Source: Betaproteobacteria bacterium
Lineage (GTDB): Bacteria > Pseudomonadota > Gammaproteobacteria > Burkholderiales > Rhodocyclaceae
Direction: 5' to 3'
Length of the DNA: 11,550 nt
NCBI GenBank assembly: GCA_020047725.1
Contig: JAIFNM010000172.1
Coordinates: forward strand, 1 to 11,550
Below are positions 7,229-11,550 of the stretch, in pieces (positions within the stretch are counted from its first letter, which is position 1; the number at the start of each line of letters is the position of its first letter). The position numbers and the translations under genes were made by a program. The notes under the pieces were generated by a model. It saw only the letters and a list, made by a program, of their open reading frames with translations, did no database searches and was not told the DNA's origin.

Positions 7229-7765
7229 GTGGATAAACTGAACGAGATAGGGAACGTCTATCTGGTAGGCCTGATGGGTGCCGGAAAAACGACGGTCGGG
7301 CGAATGCTTGCAAAGAGGCTGAATCTTGACTTTGTCGATTCAGACCGTGAAATTGAGGCTCGGACCGGCGTTAGCATCCCGACGATATTCGAAATTGAGG
7401 GGGAGAAAGGGTTTCGAAACCGAGAAGCCCAAGTGATCTCTGATCTTTCCATGAAAGGCGGGCAGGTCGTGGCAACTGGAGGCGGGGCCGTTCTGCTCAA
7501 GGAAAATCGTGACAACATGAGAAGGAGCGGGTTTGTTGTATTTCTCAATGCGTCACCGTACGTTCTTATGGAGCGTACACGCCATGATCGAAATCGGCCG
7601 TTGTTGCAGGTTGTTGACCCGCTAAAAAAACTGACGGAACTTTTGTCGCATCGTGATCAATTTTATCGCGAGGTGGCGCATCTGGTCGTTGACAATGGCC
7701 GGGTTAATACTCAGAACCTATTGCAGATGTTAATCAAGGAAGTTGAGGAACATTGGAAACGCTAA
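7229..7765 (+). CDS. aroK: Shikimate kinase I
   Basis: AroK phosphorylates shikimate to shikimate 3-phosphate with ATP in the cytoplasm, the fifth step of the shikimate pathway to chorismate and aromatic amino acids. Seen: Walker A GLMGAGKT at 14-21; the shikimate-binding DSD at 37-39; FRNRE at 62-66 (binding Arg about R63); the GGG at 84-86; the lid motif RNRPLL at 121-126; and YRE (R147), also expected to contact substrate. Length, 178 residues, is typical. GTG at 7229 is the only possible start between an in-frame TAG at 7217-7219 and the Walker A motif; nearby ATG codons are in other frames. There is no recognisable Shine-Dalgarno. Its last 13 bases overlap aroB. Confidence 0.95.
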   Translation: MDKLNEIGNVYLVGLMGAGKTTVGRMLAKRLNLDFVDSDREIEARTGVSIPTIFEIEGEKGFRNREAQVISDLSMKGGQVVATGGGAVLLKENRDNMRRSGFVVFLNASPYVLMERTRHDRNRPLLQVVDPLKKLTELLSHRDQFYREVAHLVVDNGRVNTQNLLQMLIKEVEEHWKR

Positions 7766-8841
7766 CTGTTGCGCTCGGGAAGCGCGCCTATCCTATTTTT
7801 ATCGGACAAGGAGTTCTGCAGCGGAGTGAATTGCTGCTGCCATATCTTCGACAGCCAAAGGTGGCGATAGTCACCAATACGACGGTTGCGCCACTTTGCC
7901 TCCGGAGATTTGTTGATTCTTTGAGTACTGCCGGCATTGACGTTGCTGAAATCATTCTTCCTGATGGTGAGCAGTTTAAAAACTGGCAAACCCTCAACAC
8001 GATTTTCGATGCTTTGCTTAAACGCCGTTGCGAGCGCTCCACAACCCTGATCGCGCTTGGCGGAGGGGTTGTCGGTGACATGACCGGTTTTGCGGCGGCC
8101 TGCTACCAGCGTGGAATGCCTTTCATCCAGGTTCCAACGACATTACTTTCACAGGTCGATTCGTCAATTGGTGGAAAGACGGCAATCAATCACCCGTCGG
8201 GCAAAAATATGATTGGTGCGTTCTATCAACCTACGCTAGTGCTAACCGACACGGATGTTCTGGATACCTTGCCTGATCGCGAATTGCGAGCGGGTTTGGC
8301 AGAAGTCATAAAGTACGGGCTGATACGTGATTTGCCGTTCCTCGAATGGCTTGAAACGCATATTGAGCGCCTGCTTGGCCGTGAGCCGCAGTTGCTTGAA
8401 TATGCGATTCGTCGCTCATGTGAAAACAAGGCCGAAGTCGTTGTCGCCGATGAGCATGAAAACGGAGAGCGTGCGCTGTTGAATATTGGACACACCTTTG
8501 GGCATGCTATTGAAACCGGGATGGGTTACGGCGAATGGCTCCACGGGGAGGCTGTGGCGGTAGGAACTATGATGGCTGCCGAGTTGTCTCGGCAGCTAGG
8601 CTGGATCAGTGCAAATGACGTTGGGCGAGTTGAGGCGCTTTTCACGCGGGCTGGTTTGCCGGTCGTTGGCCCGCGTATGGCTGCCGACCGCTATCTTGAA
8701 CTGATGCAGCATGACAAAAAAGTGCAGGGCGGAAAAATGCGTCTTGTACTGCTCAAAGAAATTGCGGGTGCGGTTGTCAGTGACATTGCGACACCCTTAG
8801 AAATTACCCGAGCGATTGAAGCGCGGTCGATTCATGCATGA
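7753..8841 (+). CDS. aroB: 3-dehydroquinate synthase
   Basis: AroB converts DAHP to 3-dehydroquinate, the second step of the shikimate pathway, in the cytoplasm using NAD and a divalent metal (zinc). Seen: NAD-binding GGGVVGDM at 103-110; VPTTLLSQVDSSIGGKTA at 127-144; and the metal ligands expected for the family, E184 (in GLAEVIKYG), H247 (in NIGHTFGH) and H264 (in WLHGEA), at the same residue numbers as in the E. coli enzyme. Length, 362 residues, matches. TTG at 7753 is the only workable start: an in-frame TGA lies at 7744-7746 and the next ATG is codon 110. GAGGAA (7745-7750) precedes it. It overlaps aroK by 13 bases, so the two shikimate enzymes are probably translationally coupled. Confidence 0.96.
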   Translation: METLTVALGKRAYPIFIGQGVLQRSELLLPYLRQPKVAIVTNTTVAPLCLRRFVDSLSTAGIDVAEIILPDGEQFKNWQTLNTIFDALLKRRCERSTTLIALGGGVVGDMTGFAAACYQRGMPFIQVPTTLLSQVDSSIGGKTAINHPSGKNMIGAFYQPTLVLTDTDVLDTLPDRELRAGLAEVIKYGLIRDLPFLEWLETHIERLLGREPQLLEYAIRRSCENKAEVVVADEHENGERALLNIGHTFGHAIETGMGYGEWLHGEAVAVGTMMAAELSRQLGWISANDVGRVEALFTRAGLPVVGPRMAADRYLELMQHDKKVQGGKMRLVLLKEIAGAVVSDIATPLEITRAIEARSIHA

Positions 8842-9949
8842 ATTGGCACCCTATGCTGTTTCTTCGGCAAATACGCGCGGCCGACGTTATGTTGAGCAAA
8901 CGCCCTCATATCGCAGCGAGTTCCAGCGTGACCGAGATCGCATCGTCCACTCAACAGCTTTCCGGCGCCTCGAATACAAGACACAGGTGTTTGTAAACCA
9001 CGAGGGTGACCTCTTCCGGACGCGCCTGACCCATACGCTTGAGGTTGCGCAAATTGCCAGAGGTATCGCCCGTGTTCTGGGTCTAAACGAGGATCTTGCT
9101 GAGGCGATTTCTCTCGCACACGATCTTGGGCATACTCCGTTTGGGCATGCGGGGCAGGATGCACTCAACGCCTGCATGAGCAATCACGGAGGCTTTGAGC
9201 ACAACCTGCAAAGTTTGCGGATTGTCGACCGCCTCGAAGAGCGGTACGCTGCTTTTGATGGACTCAATTTGTGCTTTGAAACACGTGAAGGCATTATCAA
9301 GCATTGCTCTGCAGAGCACGCGGCCATGCTGGGTGAGCTGGGTGAGCGCTTTGTCGACAAAACACAAGCTTCTCTAGAAGCGCAAATATGCAACTTCGCC
9401 GATGAAATTGCCTACAACAATCATGATGTCGATGATGGTTTGCGTTCGGGGCTAATTTCGCTGGAGGAGCTTCAGGAAGTTGGTTTGTTTGCTCACCATG
9501 TAGCCGCAGTCAGGTCTGCGTATCCGGATATTGGTGGTCGTCGGCTGATCCACGAAACAATCCGTCGCATGATCAACGTTCTAGTCTGCGACATGATCGA
9601 AAAAACGGCCAGTAACATTACGCTACACGATCCGAAGACTTTGGTTGAAGCCAGGCTTGGATTGCCGCTTGTCGGATTTTCAGATGAGTTACGCGAAGCG
9701 CAGCGCGAATTAAAGCGCTTTCTTCGCAATCATCTCTATCAACATTTCGAGGTTTTGCGCATGACTAGCAAGGCGCGACGGATCGTTAGTGATCTGTTCG
9801 GTGCCTTTATCAGTGCCCCGCGCATGCTGCCACCGCAGTTTCAGGATGAAGGCAATCAGCCGCGGCGAGTAGCGGATTACATTGCCGGAATGACTGACCG
9901 GTATGCTATGAAAGAGCATCGCCGCCTATTTGCGGTCGGTGAGATTTAG
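8834..9949 (+). CDS. dgt: Deoxyguanosinetriphosphate triphosphohydrolase-like protein (HD domain)
   Basis: Dgt-family enzymes hydrolyse dGTP or other dNTPs to the deoxynucleoside and triphosphate, and so affect dNTP pools. Seen: N-terminal YRSEFQRDRDRIVHSTAFRR (26-45, typical of the family), then the metal-binding HD motif residues H67 (in RLTHT), H96-D97 (in AHDLGHTPFGHAG) and D190 (in NFADEIAYN). The 371 residues match the shorter 'dGTPase-like' group rather than the longer E. coli Dgt, so the preferred substrate is uncertain. I prefer ATG at 8834, which overlaps the aroB stop by 8 bases; an in-frame TTG at 8816 would add six residues, and neither has a clear ribosome site. The overlap suggests cotranscription with aroKB. 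Confidence 0.92.
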   Translation: MHELAPYAVSSANTRGRRYVEQTPSYRSEFQRDRDRIVHSTAFRRLEYKTQVFVNHEGDLFRTRLTHTLEVAQIARGIARVLGLNEDLAEAISLAHDLGHTPFGHAGQDALNACMSNHGGFEHNLQSLRIVDRLEERYAAFDGLNLCFETREGIIKHCSAEHAAMLGELGERFVDKTQASLEAQICNFADEIAYNNHDVDDGLRSGLISLEELQEVGLFAHHVAAVRSAYPDIGGRRLIHETIRRMINVLVCDMIEKTASNITLHDPKTLVEARLGLPLVGFSDELREAQRELKRFLRNHLYQHFEVLRMTSKARRIVSDLFGAFISAPRMLPPQFQDEGNQPRRVADYIAGMTDRYAMKEHRRLFAVGEI

Positions 9950-9968
9950 TTTTGTCAGATCGACAAAA
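9950..9968. repeat. Short inverted repeat just after the dgt stop codon
   Basis: TTTTGTC (9950-9956) and GACAAAA (9962-9968) form a perfect 7-base-pair inverted repeat with loop AGATC, beginning at the first base after the dgt TAG. Its right arm overlaps the A-run of the next hairpin, so the two structures are partly exclusive in RNA. It may protect the dgt 3' end or assist termination; this is an inference. Confidence 0.5.
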
Positions 9969-9993
9969 AAACGCCCGCAGTCAGCGGGCGTTT
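9965..9993 (-). terminator. Terminator between convergent dgt and pntB
   Basis: AAACGCCCGC (9969-9978) pairs perfectly with GCGGGCGTTT (9984-9993) around loop AGTCA. Read on the minus strand the stem is followed by a run of seven T (complement of 9971-9965), so it is a strong terminator for pntB. Read on the plus strand for dgt, only TTT follows the GC stem, so it should act less well in that direction. Confidence 0.82.
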
Positions 9994-10018
9994 CAGTTGC
10001 AGCCTTGCTTGATCAGAC

Positions 10019-11440
10019 TCAGGACTTGAGTGCTACCAGCACCTCGTCCAGCATTTTCTTGGCATCACCGAAGAGCATGCGGTTGTTGTCCTTGTAGAAG
10101 AGCGGATTGTCGACGCCGGCGTAACCAGAGGCCATACTGCGTTTCATCACGATCGACGTCTTGGCCTTCCACACTTCGAGAACCGGCATTCCCGCGATCG
10201 GGCTTGTCGGGTCATCCTGAGCAGCTGGATTGACGATGTCGTTGGCGCCGATAATCATGGTCACGTCGGTGGCGGGGAAGTCTTCATTGAGCTCATCCAT
10301 CTCGAACACAATATCGTAGGGCACTCTGGCTTCAGCGAGAAGAACGTTCATGTGACCCGGCATGCGACCCGCAACCGGGTGAATGCCGAAGCGAACATTG
10401 ACGCCTTTTCCGCGCAGAAACTGCGTGATTTCATTGACCGTGTGCTGGGCTTGTGCCACTGCCATGCCGTAACCCGGGACGATGATGACGTTCTTTGCTT
10501 CACGTAGCAGTTCTGCCGTTTCTGCAGCAAGAATTGGTGAAACCTCTCCGGCGGGTTGCGCACTACCACCCGCCGCAGGAGCTGGAGTGCCGCCATCTGA
10601 GCCGAAGCCACCGGCGATAACGCTGATAAAGTGGCGGTTCATCGCGGAGCACATGATGAAGGACAGAATTGCACCACTCGATCCAACCAGCGCGCCAGTG
10701 ACGATTAGTAGGTCGTTCGACAGCATGAAGCCGGTTGCTGCCGCCGCCCAACCTGAGTAGCTGTTGAGCATCGACACCACAACGGGCATGTCGGCGCCGC
10801 CGATAGCCATCACCATATGAACACCGAAGAGTAAAGAAACGATGGTCATGACGATCATCGGTGTCATGCCTGCGGTGATGGTCTCGGCATGCAGAAATTC
10901 ACGACCGAAGTAGATGATGATCAGCAAACCGGCCAGGTTCATCCAGTGACGTCCTGGGAGCAGGACTGGTTTGCCGCCGATTTTCCCGGATAACTTGCCG
11001 AAGGCGATAACCGAACCTGAGAAGGTGATGGCGCCAATCAGGATGCCGATGTACATCTCCATCTCATGAATTGCTTTTTCAGCACCTTCCATACCAGCAG
11101 AGGCCGCAGGATCAATGAAAGTGGCGTAGCCGACCAGCATGGCGGCAAGACCAACCATGCTGTGCATCAATGCCACAAGCTCTGGCATTTGCGTCATTTG
11201 CACGACGCGAGCAGCGTAAAGGCCGATGCCGCCGCCGAGAACCATCGCGCCAATAATCCATGGCAGACCGGCCGAGGTGACTTGTGGCCCAAACACCGTC
11301 GCCACAACGGCAATGGCCATGCCGATTATGCCGTAGAGGTTTCCGCGTCGTGCTGTTTCTTGGTTGGACAGGCCCCCGAGGCACAGGATGAAAAGGATGG
11401 TCGCTCCGATATAGGAGACCGTTGCCAAATTTCCAAGCAT
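10019..11440 (-). CDS. pntB: NAD(P) transhydrogenase subunit beta
   Basis: PntB is the membrane and NADP(H)-binding subunit of the proton-translocating transhydrogenase, which uses the proton-motive force to reduce NADP+ with NADH in the inner membrane. Numbering from ATG 11440 (473 residues): multiple hydrophobic helices at about 5-278 with MPELVALMHSMVGLAA containing H93 (equivalent to the E. coli PntB His91 proton-pathway residue); an Ala/Gly/Pro linker at about 279-300; and the NADP domain III at about 301-473 with GYGMAVAQAQ at 323-332, GRMPGHMNVLLAEA at 358-371, GANDIVNPAA at 398-407 and KRSMASGYAG at 433-442. Start choice: AAGGAG lies 8 bases before ATG 11440 but only 2 bases before the in-frame ATG at 11446, so I prefer the former, which also aligns with the E. 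coli start; the longer form adds Met-Asn. It follows the alpha-type subunit gene by 12 bases. Confidence 0.96.
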   Translation of the reverse strand: MLGNLATVSYIGATILFILCLGGLSNQETARRGNLYGIIGMAIAVVATVFGPQVTSAGLPWIIGAMVLGGGIGLYAARVVQMTQMPELVALMHSMVGLAAMLVGYATFIDPAASAGMEGAEKAIHEMEMYIGILIGAITFSGSVIAFGKLSGKIGGKPVLLPGRHWMNLAGLLIIIYFGREFLHAETITAGMTPMIVMTIVSLLFGVHMVMAIGGADMPVVVSMLNSYSGWAAAATGFMLSNDLLIVTGALVGSSGAILSFIMCSAMNRHFISVIAGGFGSDGGTPAPAAGGSAQPAGEVSPILAAETAELLREAKNVIIVPGYGMAVAQAQHTVNEITQFLRGKGVNVRFGIHPVAGRMPGHMNVLLAEARVPYDIVFEMDELNEDFPATDVTMIIGANDIVNPAAQDDPTSPIAGMPVLEVWKAKTSIVMKRSMASGYAGVDNPLFYKDNNRMLFGDAKKMLDEVLVALKS

Positions 11441-11448
11441 ATTCATAT

Positions 11449-11454
11449 CTCCTT
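11449..11454 (-). promoter_or_regulatory. Shine-Dalgarno site of pntB, overlapping the upstream stop codon
   Basis: AAGGAG on the minus strand shares bases with the TAA of the preceding gene (TAAGGAG). Its spacing is 8 bases to ATG 11440 and 2 bases to ATG 11446, favouring the downstream ATG. Confidence 0.7.
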
Positions 11455-11550
11455 ATTTTCGGAACATGGCCAGCATGCGCTGGGTGACGGCGAATCCACC
11501 GAACATATTGATGGTGGCAAGAACGATGCCGCCAATAGCCAGCGAGAGTA
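11453..11550 (-). CDS. pntA: NAD(P) transhydrogenase alpha-type subunit, C-terminal end only
   Basis: The last 31 codons of a gene entering from the right edge can be read, ending in FGGFAVTQRMLAMFRK and TAA. This is the conserved membrane-helix C-terminus of the transhydrogenase alpha polypeptide. The visible part is a hydrophobic helix followed by a short basic cytoplasmic tail. It could be the end of a full-length PntA as in E. coli, or of the small separate subunit (PntAB, alpha-2) found where alpha is split into two genes; the window does not show which. It sits directly upstream of pntB in the same operon, as expected for partners in one complex. Confidence 0.88.
   Translation of the reverse strand, partial: LSLAIGGIVLATINMFGGFAVTQRMLAMFRK

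Noticed and set aside
8816..8833. TTG start extending dgt by six residues
   Set aside because: The extension (MKRGRF) is not preceded by a better ribosome site, and ATG 8834 gives the usual short N-terminus of the family. It cannot be fully excluded.
1..11550. CRISPR arrays, tRNA/rRNA genes, insertion sequences, toxin-antitoxin or defence genes
   Set aside because: I looked along both strands and saw no regularly spaced repeats, tRNA-like folds, transposase motifs or unassigned gene-sized gaps; the window is filled by known core genes.

Overview
The window reads as an ordinary stretch of a betaproteobacterial chromosome. Protein character and gene order (penicillin-binding protein 1A divergent from pilMNOPQ, followed by aroK, aroB and dgt) fit the Rhodocyclales (Dechloromonas/Azonexus-like), but the genus is an inference that only a database search could settle. 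I see no tRNA, rRNA, CRISPR array, insertion sequence or prophage gene. Coding density is very high and every gene-sized stretch is assigned.

Layout. Positions 1-2033 (minus strand) hold most of a class A penicillin-binding protein 1A, whose C-terminus lies beyond the left edge. Positions 2034-2222 are a divergent promoter region. Positions 2223-7141 (plus) hold the complete type IV pilus alignment and secretin operon pilM-pilN-pilO-pilP-pilQ; all four junctions are 4-base ATGA overlaps. An intrinsic terminator follows pilQ at 7162-7188. Positions 7229-9949 (plus) hold aroK, aroB and dgt, each overlapping the next. A hairpin terminator at 9965-9993 separates dgt from the convergent pnt genes. 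Positions 10019-11440 (minus) hold pntB, and 11453-11550 hold the last 31 codons of the upstream transhydrogenase alpha-type subunit.

How the genes work together. PBP1A polymerises and cross-links peptidoglycan. PilM (cytoplasm), PilN and PilO (inner membrane), PilP (lipoprotein) and PilQ (outer-membrane secretin) form the envelope-spanning channel of the type IVa pilus, which must cross that same wall. AroK and AroB are shikimate-pathway enzymes. Dgt is an HD-domain dNTP triphosphohydrolase. PntB and its partner are the proton-translocating NAD(P) transhydrogenase.

Novelty. I found no evidence of an undescribed system. The points worth a second look are regulatory and translational: four genes with TTG or GTG starts, a possible leaderless aroK mRNA, an intrinsic-terminator-like hairpin inside pilQ, uniform ATGA coupling through the pil operon, and a compact divergent promoter between the cell-wall synthase and the pilus operon.
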